Positions 1 to 12,615 of a DNA stretch of 64,000 nt are shown here, piece by piece. The stretch is from assembly GCA_018398805.1 (NCBI GenBank), contig JAGFBZ010000175.1:310001-374000 (forward strand), in the 5' to 3' direction. The position numbers were made by a program, and so were the translations under genes. The notes under the pieces were generated by a model. That model searched no databases, had not been told where the DNA came from, and saw nothing but the letters and a program-made list of their open reading frames with translations. This DNA comes from Hirundichthys speculiger (Eukaryota > Chordata > Actinopteri > Beloniformes > Exocoetidae). Every line of letters begins with the position of its first letter. Position 1 is the stretch's first letter.

Positions 1-250
1 ATGGCTGAAAGAACCAAGGAGGGGGTCAGCCCCCTTAAAATTCTAGTCTCCTAATTAAACCCCGGGACCCAGACTAGTGGAAACACACCTTTTAGCACCA
101 ACCTCAGCTCTGTTATCGTGAGGGGAACCATCTGTGACACAGCCGTGTGGCAATCGATCAAAACAACTTAACAGCACAGTGATTTCTTCAGATGAAACAT
201 GATAAGAAGTGTATGTTCATTAAATGAATGCCAAGTGGAATCTGGAACCA
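1..250. other. intergenic, nothing recognised
   Basis: AT-rich sequence with no coding frame or repeat that I recognise. It ends at a SINE fragment. Confidence 0.5.
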
Positions 251-362
251 TCCATCCCTTATCTATACATGCTTCTTCCTATTCAGGATCATGCGGGTCT
301 GCGAGATGCTATCCCAGCTCTTTCAAGTGAATAGGCAGGTCGCCAGTTCATTACAGATGTTG
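251..362 (-). repeat. (GGAT)n-tailed SINE-like repeat, fragment
   Basis: Seen: a CATC-rich start is followed by degenerate matches to the family core, such as 'atcccagctcttt' and 'ggtcgccagttcattacag'. Fuller copies lie at 5717, 13554 and 16580 in the same orientation and at 32471 and 41960 in the other. In the element's own orientation the CATC tract is the 3' (GGAT)n tail, so this copy lies on the minus strand. Only the tail-proximal third survives and it is strongly diverged. Confidence 0.6.
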
Positions 363-1009
363 GAACCTTCCATGACCTTCCTCTAAAAACCTAAATAAAA
401 CATGGAGAAAGGACGTGAGCATGAAGCTCAAAGAAGCTCAAGTCTGTGGTATATGTCATATTTCAAATAATGACGTGATTGCCAGAAAGATGCCAGACTA
501 TCACTTTAATGGACCGATCTTCAAATGAAACCATATAAAACATCTATGAACAATAATTTGAAATACTTTATTAACTCATGTAGAACTCGTGCAACATGTT
601 TGCCTTTAACTTTTAAGTTTGGAGTGATGCACACTTTTCATCAAAATTTGCTCAAGGCACTCAAACTTTTATAGTTAGCTTTAATAAGATAATTTGTCTT
701 GGCTAAAGTGCATTTCCAGGGCTGAATCATGGTCTTATTATAACTAAAAAGACAACTAAATTATTTTATAAAGACAGTGTAAAATGAATGACGGTGGAGG
801 TTAAGTATTTTACATTAAAAGCAGAAGGTTAACCCTACCAAATGGGTTCAGTTTCATCTCTCTAATTAATTTAAAGGCAGAGCAATAAAAAAGTTTTTTT
901 ATTTTGTTTTTTTTTTTTTCAAGCAAATGTTTTAAAAGGAGACCTTAGGTCTGAATGGGCCATTAGCACTGTTGCTGGCTCAGCTGAGGTTAAGAGATAT
1001 TTTTATTGT
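363..1009. other. intergenic, AT-rich
   Basis: No coding potential or repeat recognised. It contains a T-rich run near 895-920 and leads into a 5'-truncated LINE. Confidence 0.5.
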
Positions 1010-1591
1010 CAGTTCCCTGCATATTCAGGACATACAGAGGAATCAAACAGCTGTTTCTCCCTCAAAATCACCAATGACCTCCTCACTGCAGCTGATTCCG
1101 GTTTACTTTCCATCCTCTGATCTGAGTCCGGCCTTCGACTGGATTTCTCACCCCATCCTTTGCCAAAGACTCTCCTCCTTAGGCATCTCCAACACCCCCC
1201 TTAACTGGTTTCACTCATACCTGACAGGCTGCAACTCAGGTCATCCTACTAAGGACCTTCACCTCCAATCCTTCCCCAGTCACCACAGGTGTGCCCCAGG
1301 GCTCTGTCCTGGGGGCCCTCCTCTTCATCACTTACCTCCTCCACCTTGGTCAAATCTTCGGTAAATTCAACATTCAACATTCAACTACCTTTCAAGCAAA
1401 CCAAACTCCACACTCCCTCCCCCCTCCCTTACCTCCTGTCTGTCTGAAATAAAATCCTGGTTCACCACAAACTTCCTCAAACTAAACAGCAATAAAACAG
1501 AATTCTTACTCATCTGCACCAAATCCACCCTCTCCAAAGTTAACAATTTTTCCCTCTTCATCGACCGTTCCTTTGTGTTCCCCTCCCCTCA

Positions 1592-1618
1592 GGTTAGGGT
1601 TAGGGTTAGGGTTAACCC
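1592..1618 (+). repeat. telomere-like (TTAGGG)3 tract inside the LINE
   Basis: Three exact TTAGGG units (1594-1611) follow 'GG' and are followed by TTAACCC, the start of a reverse-complement unit. The tract sits within the LINE coding region, where a block of roughly 30 residues that L2 proteins normally have is absent. It is too short for a chromosome end and is an interstitial telomere-like sequence. Confidence 0.85.
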
Positions 1619-2305
1619 AGTCCACTTACTTCCATCTACGCTCCATAAACCGTCCTCCCCCCCTCCCTCACCCCCCACACCACCGCCATCCTCGTCCACA
1701 GCCTCGTCACCTCCCGTCTTGATTACTGTAACTCTCTCCTCTTTGGTCTGCCACAAAAATCCCTCCATAAATTACAGCTGGTCCAAAACTCTGCCGCCCG
1801 GATCATCACTAGAACTCCCTCTCACCACCATATCAGCCCCATCCTCCAGCAACTCCACTGGCTCCCCATCCACAAAAGGATCATCTACAAAATTCTTCTG
1901 TATACATACAAATCTATCCACAACCTCACCCCTCCTTACCTCTCCAACCTTCTCTGTGTAAATATCCCTTCTCGCTCCCTCAGGTCCTCTTCCTCCCTCC
2001 ACCTCACTGTTCCCTCTCCCCGTCTCAGCACCATGGGGAGCAGGGCTTTCAGCCGCTCTGCTCCCCAGCTTTGGAATTCATTACCACCAGACCTCCGAAA
2101 TTCAGCCTCCCTCCCCATCTTTAAATCAGGACTCAAAACCCATCTATTCAGAACAACCTACAGCCATTAATCCATTTTTCACTGCCCCTCCCCCACCTTA
2201 TTTCATGTATGTTGGTATTTTTCAATTCTATTTGTGTTTTATTGTTCTGTTTTATATCCTGTACAGTGACCTTGGGTGTCCTGACAGGCGCTTTTAAATA
2301 AAATG

Positions 2306-2330
2306 TATTATTATTATTATTATTATTATT
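2306..2330 (+). repeat. (ATT)n microsatellite, LINE 3' tail
   Basis: About eight ATT units lie directly after 'cgcttttaaataaaatgt', the usual end of fish L2 copies. It is the tail of the LINE rather than an independent microsatellite. Confidence 0.85.
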
Positions 2331-2332
2331 CA

Positions 2333-5300
2333 CTAAACTGAGAAGAAAGGTGTGTATGTTTTTCTCATGGTTTTGTCTGATTTGTTTAAGAGATCTAAAA
2401 CATCCCCCTCGACTCGGCTGTGCTGATCAAGCACAGTTCCTTGGTTCCATTCATACTGCATGGAATCATTTTTTCCAATGAATGTTGCATTTATCTCATC
2501 CAACTTACATAAAAGCCCCAGAGCAATAACAATAACAATAATGTAGAGCTGTTTACAAAAGTCATTTTACCGTTAAGGAATTTCAAAGGCACTGCTTTAT
2601 ATTGGAGCTGCTCCTTCTCAGAAACGATAAAGGTAAGAATGCATTTCTGTGATGAGCCACCTAAATTATCTCAAATTTCAGTGAAATGCAGTTTGAGTTT
2701 CAACAATGTGAGACTGAATACAATATTGAATAATGTTACAACTGACACACAAAGGCACATAAACTTTCAAGTCCACATTTACAAACATACTACAAACTCA
2801 CAAATTTGTTACCTTTGATAATGCAATGTGTGCAAAGAAAGAAGGAGCATGTAGTTTCCTCTCTGTCACAGTATAGTTTTTACCCAGACACACAACAGAC
2901 TGGGCAGCCCTACTCAAGACCTGGAAAAGGAGGAAGTGGAGATTATAAAGGGAGACCCTTTAATGTCAGGTTTCTTTGCTGAGAAGATGAAAGAAGAGAG
3001 ATCAAACAAGTGGTGAAACATGATACAGGAAATGTCATCCCTACAGACACACACACATGCAAACACAACAAACCTGAGCATAGACGTATAAGTGATACCC
3101 CACAGGAAAAGAACGACAGTGGAATATGTGCAGGTCCAATTGAGAACAAAAATGTAGCAGCTTTGTGTGAACATTTTTGTGAGTGTCTTTACACGCGGTA
3201 TAAAGCCAATCTGTAGTTTTCGTACTGATTAGTTAACAGGACAGAATCGGCCTCTGTACTGGGATCTAAAATGAGATCACTACAATAATAAAATGAGACG
3301 TGTAGCCACAATATTGCATTTCAGTAAAGATGCTATATTGTCCATATATCTAAATATGTACAGAGGACATTGGTCATGTAGCCCAACGTCTGCATGACCA
3401 ATGTAGATAGGACCAGCACAACACTCACCCACCCCTCTACTTTTCAGAACATTGTTAGAAACAGAAACTAATATGGCTATATAAGGGAAGGCAAAATGCT
3501 CTTGTGTTGCTACAACATGTAGTTGAAAATAGCTTCAGCGAGGCAATGGGTGCTTAGTTGTGAGACATTTTGCTCCAATTTACTTACAAGAAAAAGCTTT
3601 GAATAAAAGATAAGAGTTTTTGTTGTCAAAAAAGAAACAAAGTGTTTGGAGATACAGTGTTGTTGTTTTTTTTTTTTAATCTTGTCATTATTCCAGTTGA
3701 AGTACCCATGAAAAGTCTGGCTGTAAGTTATGCATTTCCAGTAAACAACAACAACAAAAACAATACATGAACAGTCCAGGTCAGTCCAGAAAACTGAACT
3801 TTTCTGGTGGGACCTCAGAAGACACTACTTTTGATCAACTCCGCTGTTTTAGTGTGTAAGTAAGTAAGTAAGTAAGTAAGTATTGAATGCAAAAGTTTTC
3901 ATAATAAGTGAAATATTCACAATCCTGCACAATAAGTGACAGATAAAACAAACACTAAGAATAAGTTTGTCCAACTAGTGTATAGGTAATATTGACTTAC
4001 TATATACAGTATATATACAAGTATTGATTTATTTATTTCACTTAATTACACCTGCTTCTTTTTAACTCGATTTTATGATGTATGGTTCTTTATAATTTCT
4101 CAGTCATCTGTAAAGCACTTTAAATTACACCGATCTGTGCAAATACCTACTGTATCTATGACTGACTTAGAAGCTGAACCAATATGAAAAAAAAAGTAAA
4201 AAAAAAAAAATCCTCTGCAGACATAATCTGTTAATCGGTTCTTGTAATGTGTGTTGTAATGTGGAAATAAAAGGCGCATACTTATAAAGGGCTAGGACAG
4301 AGGATAGTCCTGTAATTTTGATTTTGGAATTATTTTTTTCTTTCTGTGCTCTTATGTTTTGTTAAGTTGGTTTCCGTCATGTTGGTTTTTTTGTGTGGTA
4401 TTGCTGTTGGACTGTTTTGTACATTAAGTTCCTGTTTTATCTTAAATGTTTTTTTTCTGTTTCTGTGTGGATTCTCATTAGACTTCACCTGCTGTTCCTC
4501 TCTTTTCTGATTGTCAACACCTGCATCTTGTTAGTCTTCAAGTGTCTCTCATTGTGAGTGTCTATAACTTACTCTGTCTACACTTATTCATTATATTACA
4601 TGTATTCATACAGTAAATACCACTTTGGTTTTTGCCATACCCATAGTCATTAAAGAGCCAGTTAGATTGTTGTTGTTTTTACTACATTGAAAAGTTCACA
4701 GTTTGGACTTTTAGCTGTTACATAATAAGCTCTGGAGCATTTTACGTTGGGGGTGAGGTTTACACTGATTCACATAAAGCTGGAATCCAGGTCTGAAAAA
4801 ACTGTAATCAGGTTTGGAGTCTGACACATATCTTATATAATTGTGTCTGCTGCATTTGTTGTCAAGCATTTTGCCCTTTCAAACCTCTTGGTGAATATCA
4901 AGCAATATACTGTTTTGTTTTGTTTTTTTTCTTGGTTGTTTCTAGCATGTGTTGCTATGCAGCACATGTTTCATTTGACAAATAAAACTTGTGTTTGAAT
5001 GTTACCCAAAGGTTTTATTATCTGAATGTCATCCACCAACTTTATTTCATAAATGAACACCATCTGCCTTTAGTTTTTGTTGTCAAATCTAAAATGTATA
5101 CATGGCACAACCAGGTAACTTGTTGAAATCAAGAAGTACCAGAGGAATTATTTATAAATAAACTTGTTTTAGAGAGGGGTACAAGGGGGTTTAGAGCACT
5201 ACATTTGAGCTCTAATTACTCTGACTCTACACACGAGCATATGGTGAAATGAGCTACTCAACAACACGCAGCACTCAGCTGAATCCTTGTAGTCTCCAAA

Positions 5301-5716
5301 GGTCACAGGCACCGCCAGGTGCAATCACAGCCCCATACAAACACCCCCTGCCTGTGTACAAGGGTTTGTGAGCATGAACAAATTGGATTGACCTGGCATG
5401 TGTCCATTTAAAGGCTTACGCAGATCAATTCAGCATATTCAATTTGTTTTCACTGCTGAAAATGAGGAAATAAATGAAAAGGAAGAAGAGCAAGGAACCA
5501 TTTAAGGATCCCCTTCTCATTAAAGGGATCATGCGTTAATAATAATTTAGTAATAATAAGTATCAGTTCAGCCACATTGGAGAGGAATATATCTTTGAGC
5601 ACTGGTACAATAATCTAAATAAACCTAAATAAAAACTGAAAAAAAGGTGAGAAAAAGAAATGTCAACAAAAATGAGTTTTTTGGGGGGCAAACTTTCTCC
5701 TTACAAATCTTTCCAG
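2333..5716. other. intergenic; microsatellite and weak retroelement traces
   Basis: No gene recognised in 3.4 kb. Visible items are a (GTAA)n tract at 3856-3882 and a stretch near 4100-4140 ('ctgtaaagcactttaaatt') that resembles LINE or SINE 3' ends. There are also several A and T runs (3667-3680, 4188-4211). Short open frames on both strands here have no family signature and look random. Confidence 0.5.
3856..3882 (+). repeat. (GTAA)n microsatellite
   Basis: Between six and seven perfect GTAA units in tandem. Confidence 0.9.
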
Positions 5717-5852
5717 CATCCATCCATCCATTATCCATGCCAGCTTAATCCTCTTCAGGGTCACGGGGATCTGCTGGAGCCTATCCCAGCTCTCTTCAGG
5801 TGAAGGGCAGTGGTACACCCTGGACAGGTGGCCAGTCCATCACAGATCTTTC
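5717..5852 (-). repeat. (GGAT)n-tailed SINE-like repeat, 3' part
   Basis: CATCCATCCATCC is followed by 'gggtcacggggatctgctgg', 'agcctatcccagctctcttc' and 'ccctggacaggtggccagt'. This is the tail-proximal part of the family seen complete at 13554-13868. The copy ends at 'ccagtccatcacag', losing the tRNA-like head. Element orientation is minus. Confidence 0.8.
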
Positions 5853-6576
5853 CAAGATGATAAAGGTAATAGAGTACACTCCAGTGTGGGTTCAAGAGGG
5901 AAAAAAAACCCTCTAGTTTCTCTTGGTGAAATATTTCAGCAATATAAAGACATAAATGAAATTACACTCAGCTCCAGCTGATTGACTTGGAAGCAGAAAA
6001 TCCCAGATAGACATGAAGACATGTAAAACAAAGATGCCACACCATTAGATGTTAGATGGTAATCAGTATGAAGAAGGGTCTTTTTAAATACAATATAAAC
6101 ACAATGTGGATACAAAGTCTGAAAATATAAGAGTTTTTACAAATGTGGTTCACAAAATAACCTTTCTCAAGCTGAATTTGATCTGTATAGTTTAAAAGTA
6201 GAGTCAGTAAAGTATGATAAATGAGCGTTCATTAGCACTGAAGTCACTGTGTTTGGAAAAGGTCGCCACCATCTTTTCTACCTCAAGTACAAGGGTGTTC
6301 TGCTTGTCTCATGTTTGTGCATTCTTCATAATCTGTCATTTGAATACCAAAGCACTCAGTATCTACCATAACTTCTGTACCAGATGTTCAGACTTTACTG
6401 TGTTAATCTGTATTAAGGAGACGAGCTCTGTGACAACCACAAACTAAAATGAAAGCTGTGGATTCAGTTAGCTCATTTGTTAAGATCCTGAGATGGATGT
6501 ACTGACCTTTTACTTTCCATATTTGCTTACTTGTCTTAAAGTAAAACAACAGTGTGGTCATATGTGCCACTAAAAA

Positions 6577-6675
6577 CTAGGGGTGCAACGGTACAGGTGG
6601 CTCACGGTACGATCCGTACCGCGGTTTTTGTGTCACGGTTTCGGTACGGAAACCCGCTACCCTAAACCCGAGAGC
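6577..6675 (+). mobile_element. hAT-type terminus, shared with the element at 47.7-48.7 kb
   Basis: Starts with TAGGGGTGCAACGGTACAGG, a typical fish hAT terminal inverted repeat. About 70 bp then match the reverse complement of 48609-48683 closely, including 'tttttgtgtcacggtttcgg'. The match runs on into 'aacccgctaccctaaaccc', which also borders the terminus in the 48-kb copy. The opposite terminus is not visible, so this is either a one-ended remnant or an element whose other end has decayed. Confidence 0.72.
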
Positions 6676-6889
6676 ACTTTCTGTCCCAACTCCAGAAGCC
6701 ACATCCCTCGGAAGGGCCACTGGCTTCAATAGAACGACTGTTGGGGAGTTCTATGATAATCTGGCAGTAGTCATGGACAGGTGGGAGAATTGATTCTTCC
6801 AATGCATGTGTTTTATTCTCTAAAATTAAGTAGTTTAGATTCTTTAAGATTTAATAATATTACTTATAGTTAATATTTGCCCAGTGCTC

Positions 6890-6962
6890 ATTCTCTGGTC
6901 TCTGAAAAGTGTATTTGTATTGTAATAGACGCTATACAAATAAAGTTGAATTGAATTGAATA
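6890..6962 (+). repeat. retroelement 3' tail
   Basis: 'gacgctatacaaataaagtt' followed by a GAATT-repeated tail is the usual 3' end of a common fish LINE/SINE group. The 5' part is not recognisable. Confidence 0.55.
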
Positions 6963-8214
6963 GAGGTATGAGTGCTGTTAGTGGTATTTCCATTTTTTCC
7001 CTTAAATTTGGCATTAAATGGTCTTTTGTCAATAAACCTTTGAAGCCCAAAGTTTTTCCCACTGACATATTTCACTGCCATGTAGGAAAGCCAAAACACT
7101 GCAGTGAAACCTTTCCAACTGATAATCCTTTAAGTTAGCAGCATGGATTGTTGACACCCACGTCCTGACTTTGTTCTTGTAGAAGACCACAGATTTGCTC
7201 TCAGTTATCTGCCATCTTTGATTAGTCACTATAATCTCTGTATATCTTAACCATTTCTGTCTCCCTTTATTGCATTGCATCTTTATTTATGTTGTTGGAA
7301 AGCGTCCATGTTGACAAATACTCTGATGGAGGCCAGAATTAAAATATGGGCACAGCTGAAGTGTCATAACATCAGAGCTGACATCAGAGCTGGCACCCCC
7401 TACTACCATACATTAATCATCTGACACCGAGAAATGGGTGGGGTGGTGTGTGTGTGTGTGAGGGAGGGGGGTTGATTACAGAAAGCAGAAAGAGATTTTA
7501 ATAACCGTTGAGGCTGATGGCTTAAAGGGTTTTAGTAGTGAGAGAAAAAAATTAAAAGAAATGACCAAGTGTGAGATTACATAGATTTAGTATAAAAAAA
7601 ACAGGTTTGACCCACCAGCAAGGACTTCTGGTGTAGATGATGAAAAAGGGAAGAGAGAGAGAGAGAGAGAGTGAAAGGAGCGATGGCCAATAGAGAACGA
7701 AAGATGGATAAAATGAAAGCAAAATTTATAAGAAGCAGAGACTGTATGGAAAGATGTGGATGTAACGAGGAGAGAAAAAAGGCTGACATCGGGAGAGTGA
7801 AGAAATCAATAAGAGAAAAAGGGGATGGGTATAGTGAGAGAAAATGTAAGAGGATGGATGCAGGAACAGGTAGGGGGAAGGGACAAGAGGATGGATAGAT
7901 AAACAGACATTGCAAAATAAGACAAAGCATTGAAGAAAAGAGAGACGGATAGGTCATACAAGATTTGGAGGAATCTGACAAGACTAAGCAAGGTGCATTA
8001 AGCTTGCAATTATTTCAGATTCATTTTTGGGTGAAATGGGTCTCAAAAGACTGATGAAATATGTATAAATGGAGGGAGAGAGGAAACTATAAGAATGTCC
8101 GACATCTGTAAAGCTTAATTTATCAAAGATAATGAGGTAAAAGGATGGTTGGAACAAAAGATCAAAGTGGGAGAGGAAAGGAAAAGGACAGAAGTTGGTT
8201 CAGGTGGATGATAG
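6963..8214. other. intergenic; GA-rich tract
   Basis: The stretch from about 7600 to 8200 is strongly purine-rich on the plus strand and includes (GA)n at 7654-7672. It also holds (GT)n at 7448-7461. Open frames here are long only because stop codons are depleted by composition. No protein family is recognisable. Confidence 0.5.
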
Positions 8215-8244
8215 GACTGGCCTTTTTGCTGACCATAAGGGCTG

Positions 8245-8268
8245 ATTGACATAAGCGCTTATGTCAAT
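8245..8268. other. 24-bp perfect palindrome
   Basis: The two 12-base halves, centred between 8256 and 8257 on AAGC/GCTT, are exact reverse complements. The outer flanks do not pair. It lies in a stretch (8220-8480) with TAATTA/ATTAAT-type words that resembles noncoding regulatory DNA. No function can be shown from sequence alone. Confidence 0.9.
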
Positions 8269-11200
8269 TAGTGATTGTCTCTAGACACTAAATTCCAGTC
8301 TAGTAAAAAGGGAGATTTTCATGATCATCATTAATAATCAAAATGCCAGCAACCCTAAGTCTCCCTCTATCTAATAAATCCTCCCTGATCCACACAGGAG
8401 CATAATTAATACCGACGGCAGGGGGGAGGAGGTTAGTGTTGACCGAAAATGAGTTAATAACCAAGTAGTGAAGGAGGTGTGAAACCCTCCTTATTACAAT
8501 TTTGACTTCTCTATTTTAGAGGATTTGAATTAAGCATAAGTAAATAGAATATCCCACTGGAGTTCATCCATCATACATACTAGTCATAAACAAATCCATG
8601 TGTGTGGCCTGGAAAATAGAATGTCAGGAATATATTAAATGTGGCAGGTAAACTGCAACTTTTTTTTTTGCAAAGCTGAATGTGATGAGTCAGAGCATGT
8701 AGAAAAGCCATTTTAAAATTTGAATTGCACAAAACCAAAGAAACAAATAATAATAGCACAGCTTGAAAGACATTCCTCTCTACAACATTAATAGAAGAAT
8801 ATTGTATTTATCGCATGTGCACATGTTTGAGTTATACTATGACTATAAATATAAATAAGTCATGTTTTCATTGGTATTTGATGCTTTTAATTACTAGAAC
8901 TTTAGCTTTTTGCAGGACTTTAATTACGATGTCTCTGGAGCATAAACATAAAGTTATTTTCAAAACATAAATTCAGCATTCAGCAATAACCCTACTACAC
9001 TGTGAAACCTGGATGAAAGATGCAGTTAAATCTATTGGCTCATTATTTATTAAATATGTATGTCTTTGTATCTTTCTATTCATCCAAACTCTATCTGTTC
9101 CTCTTTATTTCCACTGAACATGCATCAGGAATGTAAACTTCTGGTGAAACCACGATAAAGACTTGAGGAATATTCTACAGGATGAAGTAAAATTGTGAAT
9201 TAGAGCTCTACACAACCCTAGAGAGAGATTAAAAAAGGAGAGAGGGAAAAACTCCACGCTGCAGTGCTGACCTTGACACATTTTTTTTTCCTTTGGGATG
9301 CTTAAGTTAAGATTTTATCCAAAGAGCTTAAGTAAGTTGTCCCACATCAGCTGTGAGAAAGATAAAAGCTGCATCTGAAAGTAAAGATGAAGGTAAGCAT
9401 TATATCAGAGCTGAAAGGAAAGATGAAAGTGCTTGTTGTATTTTAAGGCTGAAAACTTATGGTGTTATGGTTGGATAAAGGGGGGATGCTTTCGAATAAA
9501 TGCTGTATTTTGTCTTAGTTTGACACTTCGCTACAACAAATGTTTACATGGCTGGTATTGTGAATATCCTATGGCATCTTACTTATCATTCATGCATTTC
9601 AGAAGGTGCATGAAATACAAGGCTTCACACTCTGATGAGGTTTAACATCAAAATCCCAAAACCTATTTGCTGTTATTTTTGTCTGGTGTAGTTAAGTACT
9701 TAAGGGAGGATGCCTGTTTCTGGCAGACATGGAGTACACGCTGCCTATGATACTGGTGCTGATGGAGCCCTAGTTGGACACAGATTTGTTTAGTCTGATG
9801 AGTCTCATATCAGTAACTGCTCCTCCACACACATTTAGAAAATGCAGTAGATGCTGCTGGATTTTACAGAACAATGCAAAGCTGCAGCCTTATTTGGCGC
9901 CATTAGGAGCTTGTACAGCTGTCTGTCTTGGGGAGGCTCCGTCCATGTTGACTCTGGTCTTATTCCCCTCCTTGTTACAAACAATTTTAAACTTGAAATG
10001 AATAGCAGGTTGCCTCCAGGTGAATGATGTAAAGGTAAAGACTGCACGAGAAGATCACATATAACTTCAAATTTACATAAGGTGGAAGCTTGTTACTGTG
10101 TAAATAGAAGGAATTTGCCTTTGTTTTCTGGTTAGGATGTAATTACTCCAGTACAGCCTACTGTTCAGTATTCATACATCAACTTTTTTCTGCCGTATTA
10201 ATGTTCAGAATCTATTATGATAACGTGTTGTTACACTGCTAATTGGAGATATTTCTTAAATCTCAGATTTATGCACATGTGGCCTAATTGCTTTAGGCTG
10301 GTTTTACTAAACAGCAACAATTTGAGTCTAACCTTGCCACTGCAGTTCAAGCTGAATGTGACTGAAATGGTGCAACAAGCACCAGTTTAGCTGAACTGCA
10401 GTTGAACTGGTTGGAAACCGGAAATACAGTATGTCTCATTCATATGAATGAAATTCATAACTATTGTTTTGCCCTGACATACAAACAAGACACGAGCTTC
10501 TAAACTGTTGCATGATATTGCAATTTAACAAAGGAGCCAAAGGTTGAAATGACAAATACAGTTATTAATTAACATCAGCAAAGGTTCAACAACACAGACA
10601 AAATTTGTATTTTTGAACCTAAACCATCAAACTCTCAACTGACTTCTGAAAAAGAAGCAGTCATGTTTCCCTACCATCCCCTCCCTCCAACAGCAGCTAT
10701 GGTATATACTTCACAGATACTTGGTGCGAAATTATAAAGCCATGAAAGATTACAATAGCCAGGAAGCACAGAGATATCGCAAAAAATTCTTTTCAGGGAA
10801 CTTAGAGGTGCTGACACTGTGAACTGCAGTTTCAGTGCAGTGTGATGTGACCTCAAATCCTAAGCCCCGCTGTTGTGATTTCACCTTATGAGAAGCAGTG
10901 TGTAAACTGAGCGACACCTACAGTTATACTGCGCTATGCCATGCTGTGAAAACCAGACTGCAACATCACTTGAGAAACACCATTCTTGTCGTAGCTTGTG
11001 ACCCATTTAAGTGCTGCCACTGAAAGCAGCAAAAGATTGTTGTTTAAACATGCCTGAATGGAGACCGAAGTGTCCGTCGTTTTGTTTTTGTCTCCTTGGA
11101 TAGGTTCAGCAGCAGCTCGTACAGCCAAATGGCATACAAAGAGATGTGGGTAGAGAAGACTTTAAGCAGCACAAGATGATTTTATCCACATGAAATCCCA

Positions 11201-12089
11201 GTTGTTATTTTTTCGCCCAAGGGAAGATCATTTCTTCATAAATGATGCTAAAAATAATAATGGGCAATCCAAAAATAAAGATACCAAGAAGCAGTGTTAT
11301 ATGCATTCATAATGTAGGTAATTCCTTATATAGGTTATTAGTGATCTGGTGTTAAAAAGGCTTTTTTGCCTTTTTTTTCTTTGGTTCTTTTCTTTTATGT
11401 TGCTGAAAAATACCTGAATAATATATAATAATAACTGTTATTGAAAAAGCAGGCCAGTAATCTCTACTCTCCCTCCCAAGGAGTCACTCCGGGGTCACAC
11501 ATGACTATTTGCTTTTTTATCATCATTGGGAAAAGTCTTAATGTTTCATCACAATACTCCAGACACTGTTTCCAATAACTTGCACCCACATGCACGTACG
11601 CGCATACACACATCCTCACTCTGACTAACATACTCACTTTAACTAACCCACCAGGCTTGCTGAGAGTCTTGATTAAAATTTCCTCCATGTTCTGCTTGAC
11701 TTGGTGGCATGCTGAATAATGTGTGTCCACACAGCTGTAGAGCTTCCTCACAGAGAAACTAACAAAACACACACACACACGCTTGGCAGAAATCTTCAGG
11801 TGTGTCAAATTCCTCATTTGCATGTGAAAATGGGAAAATACCTTTCGCAAAAATGGCTTCCTTGTTGTCCACTGAGCTGTAGAGGTTATGGAAATAATTT
11901 TCTTTTGTCTTCACAGGCCAGCCGGAAACAGGAAAGAAAGGCTTTTTTCCTCTAGGCTAGAAAGACATGGAAACAGAAAACGGAATATAACGCGCATGGA
12001 TATGCGCGTGTGTGTAAAGGTTTTAGGAAAATTTAGTGTTTTTGATTTTAATAACAACTATTTTTATTTTCCAGTTTTTCTGAATACAA
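8269..12089. other. intergenic, nothing recognised
   Basis: No coding frame with family signature, no TIR pair and no SINE head was recognised in 3.8 kb. There are short T runs and a CA tract near 11767-11780. Confidence 0.45.
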
Positions 12090-12299
12090 AGAGAAAATGC
12101 AGAGACCTGGGGTCTTGTGTACAAAGACTCACATGGATTTCATAGAAAACCTTGCATACGTGTGAATCCACCCACATTCCCTTCATACGTCGCGACCAAC
12201 ATGGAATTGAACGCACATGCATGAGCACAACACTCCATCCTGTCTCCTCCCAAATAGACCAGTTTGAATATGATAAGGAGTATAAACAGACATGGGCGA

Positions 12300-12615
12300 C
12301 CCGCTCATCCAAACAAAGAAAATGGCAAAAGCAAGCAGAAAAGGGAGAAATTTCATCGCGTGTGCACTGAGACACTTCTTTTTGAAGTTGAGGCCAAGAA
12401 AAATATTTCATTTGGCACTCTGTCTTCTGACATGAACAGTAAAAGAATGAAACGGAGTGAGAGGTGTGATGGAAGCCCTCAGCGCAGTGGGCTCAGAAAA
12501 CCACACTGTTAATGATCCAAAAAGAAGGAAACTCAGACAGAAAGGGAGAGGTGAAGCGGAGAGCGGCTGTACACCGGCAAAGGGTGGATGATCTCACACC
12601 ATTTGCGCCACATTG
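12300..12615 (+). pseudogene. Harbinger Myb/SANT-like DNA-binding protein, frameshifted
   Basis: Accessory protein of Harbinger transposons; in the family a Myb/SANT-like trihelix domain binds element DNA and helps transposase enter the nucleus. Seen in successive frames: a start 'MAKASRKGRNFIAC' near 12311, 'ETLLFEVEAKKNISFGTLSS' near 12370-12430 (the EVE-hydrophobic block of the first helix), 'ALSAVGSENHTVN' near 12478-12515, and 'VKRRAAVHRQRVDDLTPF' near 12551-12605. At least two frame changes separate these blocks, so no product is made. It points toward the transposase, as expected for the family. Confidence 0.7.

Larger units (their letters stand above)
1010..2332 (+). pseudogene. L2-like non-LTR retrotransposon, 5'-truncated and broken reverse transcriptase
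   Basis: Remnant of an L2/CR1-superfamily LINE. Seen: frames shifted against one another carry reverse-transcriptase signatures in the right order. These are an AFDWISHPIL block near 1134, a fingers/palm block 'RLSSLGISNTPLNWFHSYL' near 1170-1230, and the PQGSVLGPLLF-like block near 1285-1320. The C-terminal '[17 protein letters not shown]' (about 1705-1755) and '[12 protein letters not shown]' (about 1850-1880) blocks follow, then '[20 protein letters not shown]' near 2040-2100. The catalytic YADD block expected near 1360 is missing through a small deletion, and a telomere-like repeat occupies another lost segment at about 1592-1618. The element ends in an (ATT)n tail, usual for this clade. 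It has several frameshifts and cannot be active. Family assignment is from memory of conserved L2 blocks. Confidence 0.88.

Noticed and set aside
1592..1618. Chromosome end
   Set aside because: Only three TTAGGG units, internal to a LINE, with ordinary sequence on both sides.
7577..7981. 134-residue open frame on the minus strand
   Set aside because: It is the pyrimidine-rich complement of a GA-rich tract; its Ser/Leu/Phe/Pro-rich translation reflects composition, and there is no motif.
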